DNA of 64,000 bases from Tanypteryx hageni (taxonomy: Eukaryota > Arthropoda > Insecta > Odonata > Petaluridae). The DNA lies in assembly GCA_028673005.1 (NCBI GenBank), contig CM054117.1, positions 49,941,370-50,005,369 on the forward strand, written 5' to 3'. Below, in pieces: positions 1-11,400 of this stretch (the stretch's first letter is position 1; each line of letters begins with the position of its first letter). A program made the position numbers and the translations under genes. The notes beneath the pieces were generated by a model. It did not search any database, was not told the DNA's origin, and saw nothing but the letters and a program-made list of their open reading frames with translations.

Positions 1-2143
1 CCCTTTCACGTTCTTCTCCTCATCCTCTCTTCCGTTATTGATTCCTTCTTCTTAATTCCTCCTTTCTGTCTTTTCATTGTTTTTTTCTGTCACTCTCCTG
101 AATTTTCGTTTTCTTTTTTCTCTTTCCTCCCGTTATCGATGGAAGCACTAAATTATATATTTCTTTCTACTTTTGTTTTTTGTACTATATGTTATTTATT
201 TTATCAGTGTATTTCTGTTATCTCTATGAGCGTATTTTTTTACGTATTTTACGTATATCTTGTGTTCCTTTGTTTCATTTTACCTCTATTATTGCATTTA
301 TCATTTCTTTCTATTGTATATTGTGTCACATTAGCTCTTCTAATGTAAGTTCTTATTTTTCACACCTTCCTTTTTGCGGGCGTTCCCCGAAAGAGTTTTG
401 AAAAACAAATTTAAAGAACTATATCCATAGTTGGATTTCATCACGGAAGTTAATGTCAATCTTTCTCACAGATGATGACTATGTGTTAGTCGAAATCGGT
501 CGACCGTTCTTTGTTAATAAATTGGAATTTTTACCGAGTATTTCCAATGTTCTGTCTCGAAATATGGAGTTCCACCATGTGAAGGCTACATCCGCCGATT
601 TTAATCTTTCTTTTGTTTTTTGTTGAATGTATTCTTCAGCATGCGGCCCGCGGGCTCCGTGTTAAGGACCCTTACTCTATGGGGATAAACTGTTTAACGG
701 AATCTGAAGAAATCTCTTATTTATAAAGGGGGCATAACCCGGAACGGAAACTTTTTCCTTCTTTCCTCGTCTTCTTCTCTCTTCCTCATCCGCTAACCTT
801 TTCTCCATTACGTCTCTTTCCATCCTCGATTCTCTTTATCTTCCTCTTTTCTTTCCCACCTTTTCTCTCCATCTCTGTTTCCCTGTCCTTTTCTCTGTCT
901 CTTTGCCTCATTCTGGCGAGATTAAGAGGGAATTCACCCAACGGTTTTGCGATGCGCCTGTCTCATGAGGCTATTTCATACCGGCCAACTCCACGACAAA
1001 GGGAAGCCTAGGCGACGCATTCAGGTGATCCTAGTCGGGATTGTGGCGGTTTGTTTGTGGGAGGATTATAAAAAATAATTCACCGTATCTCCAAGTCGCT
1101 TCTGTCTCTTTATTTCGGTCCATCGTGTTTTTGGTTTCCATTTATTATTATTATTTCTCGTCGTTATCTGCGACGGTGGCGCCTCCTCGTTAGCGAGCAG
1201 CGTTATTCCAACTTGACACAAAGGGTAAGCTCTCGAACACTCGTGTTTTTTTTTGTTTATTTTGTTTTCTCTCCCTCTCTCTCCCTTTGTTCGCATCCTA
1301 TCCAACCGCCATTTGTACTGGAGTTCGTCAGGAATAGTTTTGTGAGTGATTTTATGTTCGTACCATACGGCGGTTACGCGTTCATCGAGCGTGTAGCGTT
1401 GTTGTCAGGTTGGAATACTTGCTACAGAAATAATTATACGCGCAAAGTTGGAATTGCTCAAACAGTGAAGTTAAATGCTCTGAAAAGGGCTTGTCGTAGA
1501 TAGCTGTTTCGTTAAAAAACAATAGTGCATATTACGCGGCATAAATAGATTTTAAATCTAAAATTAAGAGGTATTGATAACAGGAGGTCGAGGTTAGGTA
1601 TTAATAATTCAGGCCTCTTTCTAATCCATCTTCAGATAAAAATTAAAAAAATGAAGATTTTGATTCTTAAATTAGGTGTTAAAGAATTCACGTACATTTT
1701 TAGCTAAATGCATAAAAATATACCGCTGTGAAAAATGTTGAGCTCTTAAGTATTTATCAGTGTCGTAATGCATCTATTCACGAATGGATTCCTTATATGT
1801 TTTTCACTTTCTTGAGTTCATTCTCTTTTCCCACGCTTTGATATGTTTTATCGATTACATTTAGAAACACGATACTTCAAATCAGAATATATCCATTTAT
1901 CCCTCCTTACCACACTATTCTACCTGTTTATTGCTTTCACCTTATCCTCTTCCCCCTCTCTCTTTCTTGCATCACGATGAGACTATGTAGGTATATAATT
2001 TATTATTTACCCTTTTGCTTCTAGGTGACAAATACACTTGCTATAATGCAGCTAATTTTAAAATGTTATTTCTCTATTTTTCCACTAAAATTTTAAGTAT
2101 ATTCTTAAATGTATAATTTTTCCCTAAATTGTAACTTTATGTT

Positions 2144-2145
<2 letters not shown>
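1..2145. other. Unrecognised AT-rich non-coding DNA
   Basis: No gene recognised. The first 900 bases are rich in pyrimidine runs. The short open frames here have low-complexity translations. Around 640-690 there is a GC-rich patch with GGCCCGCGGGC that resembles internal hAT-element sequence, but no second end was found. The frame at 1213-1503 lacks recognisable motifs and splice sites. Confidence 0.5.

Positions 2146-2185
<40 letters not shown>
2146..2185. repeat. (TA)n microsatellite, outer flank of short Penelope-derived element A
   Basis: An uninterrupted TA run. It abuts the short element at 2186-2435, and another TA run lies on the other side (2436-2494), so the element appears to have inserted inside a TA microsatellite or to carry TA at both ends. 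Confidence 0.9.
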
Positions 2186-2190
<5 letters not shown>

Positions 2191-2433
2191 ACTTACGGAA
2201 AAGGAAAGGTAAAATAGATATATGGATGTCAACAAGGTGTTGGGATGAGGAAACCCAGTGAGCACTCACCAATCAGACGACTTCAGGTTGGCGAGGCCCC
2301 GGGGATGTCGAAGCGACACACGTAAAATAACACAAAAACACAGAAACATCACAAACGTAGAAGCTTTCGGAACTACTCCTTCTTCAGCTACAGAGAGAGA
2401 ACTCATTTCCTCATCCCAACACCTTGTTGACAT

Positions 2434-2435
<2 letters not shown>
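2186..2435 (-). mobile_element. Short Penelope-derived element A (terminal repeat only, hammerhead-bearing)
   Basis: About 250 bp with no coding capacity, read on the minus strand. Its outer ends include a perfect 30-bp inverted repeat (2224-2253 against 2406-2435). Inside lie a hammerhead-type core (2357-2391), a conserved TTTTACGTGT/TTCGAC block and a GGTGAGTG block. These match in order, with divergence, the 3' terminal repeat of the Penelope-like element at 27534-30014 (29815-29994) and the solo piece at 25662-25807, so it is a related terminal repeat on the opposite strand. Terminal repeats with short inverted ends are known for Penelope elements. Reading it as a non-autonomous passenger is inference. 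A close relative, element B, lies at 4685-4913. Confidence 0.75.
2357..2391 (-). ncRNA. Hammerhead ribozyme-like motif (Penelope terminal repeat, element A)
   Basis: On the minus strand: stem I strand GUAG (2391-2388), core CUGAAGA (2387-2381), short stem II GGA/UCC closed by GUAGU, core GAAA, a minimal palindromic stem III (A-GC-U), a UH-type cleavage position, then CUAC (2360-2357) closing stem I with GUAG. This is the type I arrangement with very short stem III known for Penelope-element hammerheads, which are thought to act as dimers. One extra A separates the first core from stem II, a deviation from the textbook motif. Activity is not shown by sequence alone. Confidence 0.6.

Positions 2436-2494
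<59 letters not shown>
2436..2494. repeat. (TA)n microsatellite
   Basis: TA run on the other side of element A. It makes the apparent open frames at 2258-2512 that encode repeated IY residues, which are artefacts. Confidence 0.9.
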
Positions 2495-2495
<1 letters not shown>

Positions 2496-4618
2496 GTATT
2501 GTATGCATATGAATGTTTTGTGTGTGTACACACTTTGTCTTTCTCTTTAATATTTCCGTACTGCTTAGGAAATTTTCGCGATATTTTTACATCTCTCTTC
2601 TCTTCGTAGTTTTTCTTTGCATTTGGCCTTTTTTGTGTAAAACAAGGCTGGTGCAGAATTTTTCAACCCAATAAGCCTAAAAGTCTTCTGTTGCATCTCT
2701 CTCTCATTTTTACTAAGCAAATATTCAACTAGTGTGCATTTTATGTCATACATGAAGACGGTTAAATGTAAGAAAAGACTATACAGTCTCAAATTTTGTC
2801 TGTCTGTGTATAGCGCGGTCTCTGGTTTTTTCTCGACTGACTGTAGAGAGAAAAGAAGAGAACGGAGCGAAATATATCAAAGGATAATGCGAAAGATTAA
2901 ATGGATTGCATAAGCTCTTTGAGGTTGTTTTAAAATGGATCCTCTATTCATCCACAGTAGTGGAGCAAAAGTAGTCTCTCCTTTGTTGCGGTCGTCTTGG
3001 AGACGCAGCCTCTCGTTATTCGGTAAAATTTTTGACTGGAGGATTTTCCCCGACGGTTTTGGGTGAAAGTTGTGACACCCCCGCATTCTTCCCCCCTCAA
3101 GGATACAAGGAACGAAAAAAAGGACTGGGGGCGGGTTATTTATCCGTTTAATTAGAAAAGTATGCGAGACACCTTTAGGTTTCGGAGATGTCGTCTTAAG
3201 AGGCGTTGATAACCCGGGACTCGATTTTTTCGACGGAAAAAGGTTTTAAAAGATTTTTTAAACGTTCCCTCTTCTCTCAAGTGCGGTGAAAAGGAAGGTT
3301 TATGGATATGTTTCCTTCGTCGTTCGACTTGTCCCTGGAGATGTGGAAGAGGGAAGGTGAGGGAGCGATTTCTATGGTTTCGGATGTATTTTGTTTTTCT
3401 CAACGTGGGAGCGTTTCGAAATTTCTTTGGTAATTAATCCTCCTGGAGTCGGTCTGTGTTAATTAATGCCTCGGAGAGAAACAGAGTACAGGCATTTACG
3501 ACGTATTCGCTTTCTATGGAAATTGGATGTGGCATTAGTTCTCTCGAAGTTCGTTGGGCGATTTTTTTATTTCTCTAACCCAGATGATGAGTTCTCTTCT
3601 GAAAAAAGCAGTTAATGCACAACAAATTATACTTAAAAGGATAATTTTCCGTGTGATACTCTAAAGGGCTTTCTACCTCAGTTTATTGCGCTGAAAGCGA
3701 CGAATTAAATATGCTAAAGAAATGAATGTGATTGCTTTTCAAGGAGGTGAATTTTATGTTATTCTTACCGCAGTTTGATGAAATGTAATATTTGTTAATT
3801 ATATAACTCTAATTGGCTTTAAATGCTTTTATATTAAGAAAATCATTTAATGGCATATCTATATGTAATTCTTAATTTAACTCTATGCATTGTGTTACAC
3901 AAATTTTTAAACAAATTTGAATGAATATTCCTGAAATTTATATAGATGCATTTTAAAACCAAAATATTTACATTACTCTACACCCTAAACACAGATAACT
4001 GATTTCAAATGCAATTAAACAAGACCGGCCTGTTTTCATGTATTCAATGTAATCACCGTGAAATTGATTTGAGAAAGCAATTTCAACAGTCAGTAACAGA
4101 TGTTGCAATAGGTATCCTTGCGTAACTATTGTAGTTAGGTCCTTCTTAGACTCAAATAATGATTTGCAAACAAGGCAATATATTACATAGAGAATTCCCT
4201 TGGATAAAATGCGTAATTTATAATTTTCAATAACGTGCGAATCAATAACTCAGCACAGCAGTTTGACAAAGCATAATTGAACACCGCCAGCTCCCTTTTT
4301 GATAACTGTAAGTACACCTAAACTTTCTTGCATCAAAGCTGCTCTTTACAGTTGCGAGTTAGAGATCCTGAATTTCTGTTAGATGAAAGAAACGAAAATC
4401 AATGGCGGGTCTTGCGATTTAACGGAATATTTAATAAGGAAATTAGTCTATTGTAGAGTTTAAGTAAAAAAGAAAATTAGAGTAAAATATATGGGATTTG
4501 AGAGTTGATTAATTGAAATTGCTCATACTTTAAAACATGCATGGTCGTTTAATTTTATAAAGAACTATAATCAGACCGAGAAGTATTTCTGGAATAATTA
4601 ATTTGATGTGAACATTTT

Positions 4619-4620
<2 letters not shown>
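2495..4620. other. Unrecognised non-coding DNA
   Basis: No gene, RNA or complete transposon recognised on either strand. Short open frames on the minus strand (2565-2792, 2877-3086, 3152-3403) show no domain or splice context. The second half is strongly AT-rich. Confidence 0.5.

Positions 4621-4684
<64 letters not shown>
4621..4684. repeat. (TA)n microsatellite
   Basis: Uninterrupted TA run of about 64 bases directly abutting the short Penelope-derived element B. Confidence 0.9.
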
Positions 4685-4685
<1 letters not shown>

Positions 4686-4911
4686 CAACTTACGGAAAAG
4701 GAAAGGTAAAATGAATATATGGATGTCAACAAGGTGTTGGGATGAGGAAACCCAGTGAGCACTCACCAATCAGACGACTTCAGGTTGGCGAGGCTCCGGG
4801 GATGTCGAAGCGACACACGTAAAATAACACAAAAACACAGAAACATCACAAACGTAAAGCTTTCGGAACTACTCCTTCTTCAGCTTCTTCATCCCAACAC
4901 CTTGTTGACAT

Positions 4912-4913
<2 letters not shown>
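4685..4913 (-). mobile_element. Short Penelope-derived element B
   Basis: Near-identical to element A over most of its length, same orientation, and again flanked on both sides by (TA)n. A 25-bp inverted repeat (4721-4745 against 4889-4913) bounds the core. Relative to A it lacks the ACAGAGAGAG-containing stretch next to the hammerhead core and one base beside the cleavage site. The two copies share ends but not flanks, so they are separate insertions rather than a local duplication. No coding capacity: the 192-codon open frame through it (4755-5333) is a chance read through the element and the TA array. Confidence 0.75.
4855..4883 (-). ncRNA. Damaged hammerhead-like motif (element B)
   Basis: The minus strand keeps CUGAAGA (4883-4877), the stem II segment and GAAA (4864-4861), as in element A. 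The bases that would form stem I are changed on both sides (GAAG before the core, UUAC after it), so the GUAG/CUAC pairing of element A is lost. Probably inactive. Confidence 0.5.

Positions 4914-4985
<72 letters not shown>
4914..4985. repeat. (TA)n microsatellite
   Basis: TA run of about 70 bases on the distal side of element B. Confidence 0.9.
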
Positions 4986-4991
<6 letters not shown>

Positions 4992-5388
4992 TTATTTATT
5001 TTGTTAAGAGAAGACCGAGACTCTCTTTCCTTTAACGCATTGTTAGCGCTTTATACACACGCGCTTAAATATACGTGCAAATACGTTTATATTAATGTTT
5101 GCACATCAATGAAGGCATACACGTATTACCCACTTCTCCAATCAACAACATGCACATCTCACTTCTTCGAGTGTCTTCGGATGGAACAACGTGAAATTAT
5201 CCTAGCGACTAAATTAGTTAATGGCCCACTCTCCTATTTTCCTCTCCCACTTCATACGCGAGAAATTTACTCCCCAAATCTTTCTCCTTCCCCTCTCAAT
5301 ACCTTAACCACTCCAGCTACCCCTCTTCGCTAAGAACGAAAAAAATTACGTTTTAAGGAGCGTCAAACTTTCAACTCGAACGGAACGA

Positions 5389-5545
5389 GAGAGAGAGAGA
5401 GAGAGAGAGGGAGATGGAGAGAGAGAGATGGAGAGAGAGGGAGATGGAGAGAGATGGAGAGGGAAGGAAATTGAGAGATGGAAGAGGGAGAGAGAAGGAG
5501 AGGAAGAGAAAGGGAAGGGATAGAGAGAGAGAGAGAGCCTACAGC
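5389..5545. repeat. (GA)n-rich low-complexity tract
   Basis: Purine-rich run of GAGA and GGAGAT units. It produces the arginine/glutamate-rich open frames at 5414-5728 and 5478-5696, which are not credible genes. Confidence 0.85.
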
Positions 5546-7380
5546 ATCGGTTCCAAGCTGCTTAAACTTTTACGGAAGGATTTTCCTTTTTATTTATTTA
5601 TCGTTGAGAACTTACGAGAGGTCACCTTTTGTCGTCAATGGATCAAGCGTAACCGATATTCGGCAACCTCTTTCTCTATCAACCTCTATCGAATGATTCG
5701 AAAATCATTACTCTTGGCTTGGAACTGAAATTACAACCACAATTGTATTATTATACTCGTATGATTCTGTTATTATTGTGTTAATGCGATAGTGTTATTG
5801 CAGTTATATGATTTTATCATTTTATATTTATTGAATTGTTTTAATCTCGCAAACTCGTTCGTTCGTTCATGTTGTTATGATAAATGTTATTGATTTGTAA
5901 ATAATGATGTTTTTATTTTATGTTTATGCTGTATATTTTCTTATTAAGCTTTCTTATTACCACACGTTTTATAATTACTGTAACTGCGACCGAATTGTAA
6001 ATATTATAATTGTTGAAAGATTTGAAGTTTTTCCGGCGAATGAATATGAGAAATTTTTCTCGAGTTACTGCCCGGGTCATGTCGTCGTTCAGGACCAACC
6101 TTTCGGCGTCTGACTTCGACGCCATCTTCAGAGTTACTCATATTATAATTGTTCTTTTTGTTGACACTGTTTTCTTGCTCATATTATACTTTGAGTAATG
6201 TGTTACCACCAGGAAAACGCCAATTTGTGACACTGACTTGATAATAATAATTTGTTTTTTTGAGACAATTACTAATCTGTAACATACGACGAAGGGTTAA
6301 ATATAAAAGGGGGCTACATAGTTTCGATTTTGCCAGAATAAGGGCGTTTTTCTGTCCCTCTATCTTTCACCCTCTCCCTTTTCTTCTCTCTCCTTCCCTC
6401 TTTCTCTCTCTCTCTCCATTTATCCCTCTTCTCCCCTCTTTCTACTTCTCTACCTCTTTCTTTCATCATTATTCTTCCTCTCCTTCGCACTGTTCGTTTT
6501 TGGAGGCGTCTAATGCATCTCCCTTCTCTCCTCTCGTTTATCATGGGATATTTACCCGAGAAAAGCATGAATACGTTCGGGATTAGCATTGTAAAGCGAG
6601 AGAGATATATAGAGGGGGGGAGATGAAGCTTAACGTCGTTCCATTTGACTTGCTATAGCTAGCTGAAGATGGAGATTTGGAGCAGCAACACGCGTTCACG
6701 AATGGGAGAATGCTTCGTCATGGCTCACAGATTCCACTTAATGACGACGGCGGTTGAAAGCTTTGGCAACTTGGGATATCTCTCTCAATCTTTACGCGCT
6801 TAATTTCTTGCACCTGTCTTCCCTCGCAAAATTGTGTGACGTCATCACGAGAGCGTTCCAGGGCGTTTTGGAGTGGATTACCAGGAGGAAAATAATGGCG
6901 TTCCCATAGAATTTGTGCGAAACTGTTACCGATGTGGGAGATGGGATTAGGATTTCATTCTTTCGTTAGGCGTAATTTTTTTAATTCCTCCAAACTAACG
7001 GTGTGCTTGATTGTTATTCATTCTGTGGGGGATTATTGAGGCACTTTTACAATTCTTGCTCCGAGAATAGGTAAACATTGTGAGCATTAAAATTCTCGGG
7101 TTTCCAGGTAATAGGGACAATTTTAAAAGTTTTTTTTTTGTATTTTCTAAGTGATCAACTTGGTAAATTCAACGAGGAGTTATTGATCTCGGCATATAGC
7201 CACAATAAGTTTATAGTCGTAATCTTGTTAAGGCTGTTGAGGGTATCTAAGATAAGTATATTTTTTTCAAGTTTGGTTTCTTAATATTTTTAAGTTAGCC
7301 TTGTAAATACATTGAAATTTAAAATTAAAAATTTTTAAATCAACTCGACAGTAAAATTTAAAAAATTGAGGTAAACAGTT
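5546..7380. other. Unrecognised non-coding DNA with a pyrimidine-rich patch
   Basis: No gene recognised. A CT-rich tract occupies about 6350-6485. Around 6838-6850 a GACGTCATCACG block occurs. Nothing else supportable was seen on either strand. Confidence 0.5.
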
Positions 7381-7575
7381 AAAAATATATCAAGTTTACG
7401 GAAAATTGATTTTTGCCAGGGACTTGATATCTCAAACAAATGTCTAATGGTTTATGCTTCTCGCGACAACGATAGGGACCAAACAAACAGATCAAACACA
7501 CGCGCGCGCACGCGCACAAGCGCGCACACACGCACTCAAACGCAATCGCACAGATCTCTAAAAATTTTTAAAAAA
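7381..7575 (+). repeat. Dispersed repeat family R1, copy 1
   Basis: Shares ordered blocks with 27341-27515, including GCCAGGGACTTGATAT, a stretch around GGACCAAACA, an alternating purine-pyrimidine CA/CG run and CGCACAGATCTCTAAAAA. In this copy the middle is a CGCGCGCACGCGC-type run that could adopt Z-DNA, whereas copy 2 has plain CA repeats. No coding capacity. The element class is unknown. Confidence 0.7.
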
Positions 7576-9890
7576 TAATGGAAGTACGGTTAGGAGTTGA
7601 TTTTAATTTTTTTATTTTAAATTTCAATTTAAATTTTTCACCGGTCTGCTTTCTCTCATATATTGTAAATGCATATTTAAAAAATTAAAACACATGAATT
7701 CATTTTATTGGTAAAATTCCGGATAGAAATAATATAATATGTATTTATGTGTTGCAGATCGCAAATATAAATTTCACTACTAGTAACTTTGCAAATAGGA
7801 ATGTTTTTTTATTTAATATTAAGACCGTTGAGACGATGACGCCATATAAGTTAAAATCATTTTATTGGTTTTTGAGACCATAGCGATATGTAAATTATTC
7901 TTCGCACACTCATTGAAGAATCAATGATCTGATACGAGTATAATAGAACGCGGCAGTATCAGAGAAGTTTTTAGAATAGGTGGAAGTGTGTGACGGAAGG
8001 AGATTAATTATTCGAGAATACCTTAACGTAAATCGGGTTGAAAAGAGGAAAATTATTTTCGAAAGTGAAATGTTAAATGAAAGGAATTTCACCACCAATT
8101 GTTCTCCCTCTTGAACTTCTTTCCCCGCAAGGAAAATATGAATTCGTGAATTGAAAACTAAGACGCGGGACGCGTTTCTCCTTAAAACACCACGACGGCC
8201 GTTATCACTCCAGCGCCTCCAACGAATTCCTCGGGTGCCGTAAAGCCATCTCCAGAGACGCTCTCAGAAATTAATTTCTCTTCCTTAATTAGTTTTCCCC
8301 ATGGCCCCGAGCGGGTCGAACTTGAAGCACCCCCGAAAGCACTCGTTCCCTCTCCAAGCTGACCCCGCCTTACGACAACGAATGCGCTTCACGCGAGCGC
8401 GTTGCTCGTAGGGAAAGGGAGAGAGACCTGACTCGGACGCGAGCCTTTCGCCCACGATGGAGACTTGAAACTTTTCAACACTTTCGGGACCGCTCCGTAC
8501 GCTCCGTCCGAGCGAGTGCGCGTGCCTGCCTACGCAGCGTGTGCGTGCAAGGTCCCACAATTTTTCTAACGGCATCCCCTGCCCTTGCGGGGAGCTGAGA
8601 ATGAGCTGTGGGCCAGTTTCGGCTCAACCTTCACTGCGGTAGCATTGGTCCCGAGTTTTTTTTTCGAGTGATTTTTTTCTCTTCAGTTAAGATCCTTGAA
8701 ATGGTCTGGTGAAATCGCGTTATATGAAGCATTATGTTAATAGGAAACACGGAGTTTAGGTTATTGAATGTCATATTCTAGAAGTTTTTTTTTAGAATGT
8801 TGTTTTGACAGGTATTTAAATACTTAAATAACGCCGTATTTATTAGCATAATCCCGTAAATTCTCGAATGGTGTTTACAATATTAAATAAAAATATTACT
8901 CAATCGTATTTTTTGTAATTTATTGATCCATATCAGACCCAGAATAAGCATAAGAAGTGGCACAAGCAAATAAATATCCTTTAGTTTAGCGGATTAAAAG
9001 GAACTTTATGACGTCACGGATCGCGAAAGCAGTCGTCGCGGCCCGCCGACGCAGCATATGCGTCCAATTTTATTTTTTAAATTTCCTTACTGATTTCACT
9101 TGTGATACACAATAATGACATTTTACATATTATTCATGTATGTACCTGCCATATAACAAAAAATTTTAAAGTGGGTCGACGAGATAGTCACGTGTTTTAG
9201 AGTTAGTCCCGAAAGTGTTAAGAGCAAGCCTCGTTCGGGAAATGGGCGAGCTGGTCCCCTAGGAATTCTTCAGAAAGGTGGGAGAAGGACGAGATATATG
9301 CGCTAACTGCAATTCGAATGATGGAGCTCCCTCCCTCTCTCTCTCCCTGAAACTCGTCGATAAACCTTTTTCCCAGAGATAGAGTGGGAATAAAAGGAAG
9401 GGGATGGGGTGGAGCCGAGAGTCTCGTTACATCCTAATGACTGTTACCCGAGCTGATACTGCGTTTCTGCTTTTACAACCTGAGCGAGACTCGGCCCGTG
9501 TTTTCCAACTAGAGTACTCCCGCGTAGATGTAGGTATAAGACGTATTCCTCTCTCCCTGTCCATCCCTCTCTCCGTCCGTATTTGCTCTTAGTTCGTAAA
9601 GCGTGTGCTCTAGAAGGAATACGAGTTTCTTTGATGTACATCTACGTTGCTAAAAGCCTGACTCTACTCCCCTGCGCACGTGGGCAAACACGGAGGAAAA
9701 CATGCGCGTCGTTCGTATTCTTCCTCTGAAATTAATTAAGACCGATTTTAACCATCGCAGAAGGAAAATTATCGTGCGAGATCATCTTTGGCTTCTGGAC
9801 TAAATTCAGTAAATAATTATCGAACTCGCCGTATGACTAAAATGACACAGACGCAATATATCTAATGCATTTCAATATACTGTTGGTTAA
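7576..9890. other. Unrecognised DNA with a GC/CpG-richer patch
   Basis: No gene recognised. The stretch 8160-8580 is clearly richer in G, C and CpG than its surroundings, but the minus-strand open frame there (8285-8575) shows no recognisable domain. A perfect TGACGTCA palindrome (CRE-type site) lies at 9009-9016 beside another CpG-rich patch. Confidence 0.45.
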
Positions 9891-9896
9891 TTGCCA

Positions 9897-9923
9897 CTGA
9901 AGACGGCTGCATTGTAGCCGATA
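9897..9923 (+). ncRNA. Diverged hammerhead-like relic of a Penelope element
   Basis: The order CUGAAGA, one spacer base, GGCUGC-AUU-GUAGCC (a 6-bp stem II with a 3-base loop) and GAUA matches the hammerheads in the arms of the Penelope element at 44505-46716, which read CUGAUGA, U, GGUUAC-UUU-GUAGCC, GAAA. The following bases also align loosely. The second core is GAUA rather than GAAA, so cleavage is doubtful. I see no Penelope coding sequence around it, so it is best read as a small relic. Confidence 0.5.
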
Positions 9924-9931
9924 TTTGCATA

Positions 9932-11185
9932 TGATTTTCCTGATCTTTATGACTATTGGAGAGAAGTATTGTATCCATTTGACGTATACGTGAATGGTAC
10001 GCTATAGATTTACGTTCGTTTTTTTAAGGTTGATGATCTGCCCTTCCATTTTAAGGTGAGACGCTTCCTTTAGCTTGAAATGAAATGTTTTAGTTAATTA
10101 TAATCTAGCCGCTGAGAGGAGTGGACATAATTTACCAGGATTGGAGGCAAAAAATGAAAAAGTCGAGAGATAAAAAGAGGAATTAGGGAAAAATGAGGAG
10201 TTTTTTCGGCAGCCTGTAACTAATTCATGCCCGCCCTTTCCGACTCTTGAGTATCTTTCAGAGCGCCATGTTATTTTCACCAATTCCACACTCTTTACTC
10301 TCCAAATGTTAGTGCCTAAACCTGCTTCCACATTTGTAGAAATACATTTTCATGCAGCTTGAGAAGAACCTCCTGCATAAAATCAGCCTACGTAATATAA
10401 TGCTTACCTTTGATTCTTTTCCAGTGCTAACTTCCTCATTTTCAAATTTACGTCTTTTGCTCGCGTCCTACTTAAAGGTTTTTTTTTGTTTTCTAAATAC
10501 AATGATCTCTAAATAACGACGAAATAAAAACATACGAGAGAGTACTCCGAATATGTCTTTTAATCTGCTGCAAGTTGGAGTTAGAGATCTTCTTCGGCCA
10601 ACTCTCTCTAAGTTTCTTGTCAATTAAGGACTGATTGGTATTGAGAGAACGTTGAACGTATAGCTCAAAAGGACATGTCGATTACGACATGGGCCTTGCC
10701 ATGTTTCCTTCAACTTTCAGAACCAGGAGTTTTCTATTTGAAAACCATTACTTCTTTGGGTGGACACCGTGCATGCTAATACAGAGTTTCCTGTTTTTCT
10801 TGGAAGTTTTTCCCATTAGGGGTCAGTTGGTGTGGGCGTTGGAGGTAGGACGTGACTCCATTACGCATTTTCCATCAAGAGACTGCTTCTGGCTAACTTA
10901 TGACCATTGTACAAAGTTTAGTTAAATGGTTAAGACCTCTTACCATAATGGTGAAGTAGAAAGACAAGAGAACGTCCATGACGCACGACTTTACGAAATT
11001 ATAACCTTGAAGTTTATGAGGACGATTCTCCGTCCTTAATTTGGACTCTAGATGTTTGACTCGCTAATTTTCCCAAAAAATGTTTATTTAATCCGTAAGA
11101 AGGAAGGTTTTAGGCTTGTAAATAAGTCGTTATTTTTAAGCAGTATGTGGACTGAAAATATCCTTTGCTATTTTTACTTTCTCGT
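9932..11185. other. Unrecognised non-coding DNA
   Basis: No gene, RNA or mobile element supportable. The short open frames (10098-10331 minus, 10689-10925 plus) have no recognisable domain or splice context. Confidence 0.5.
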
Positions 11186-11188
11186 ATT

Positions 11189-11400
11189 AATAAAAACGAA
11201 GTAGCGTTTCCTCATCATTTCGCCATTTCCATTATACGCGAGGGATTTCTTCAGACAAAAGAAGACTTTTTTAAATAAGATATTCATCGTTATTTTGAAA
11301 AAAATGAAGTAGCGTTTCATCTTTATTCCGCCATTGCCATCACGCCAGTGAGATTTCTTCAAACAAAAGCAGGCTTTCGCTTTTTACCAGATAACGGTCG
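11189..11400 (+). repeat. Diverged tandem duplication, unit about 110 bp
   Basis: Two successive units share GAAGTAGCGTTTC, a CGCCATT block, GATTTCTTC, CAAAAG and a terminal ATC/ACG-GTT segment. The first begins near 11189 and the second near 11300. The second ends where the 19-bp hairpin begins. No coding sequence. Confidence 0.65.

Noticed and set aside
2258..2609. Overlapping frames with IYIYIY stretches on both strands
   Set aside because: Translation of the TA microsatellite and of element A.
4755..5333. 192-codon open frame
   Set aside because: Its middle is IY repeats from the TA array, and it begins in the antisense of a Penelope terminal repeat. No domain.
9009..9016. CRE-type TGACGTCA promoter site (also 23331-23338 and 36238-36245)
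   Set aside because: Perfect 8-bp palindromes, but no gene start or core promoter near them; three hits in 64 kb are weak evidence.
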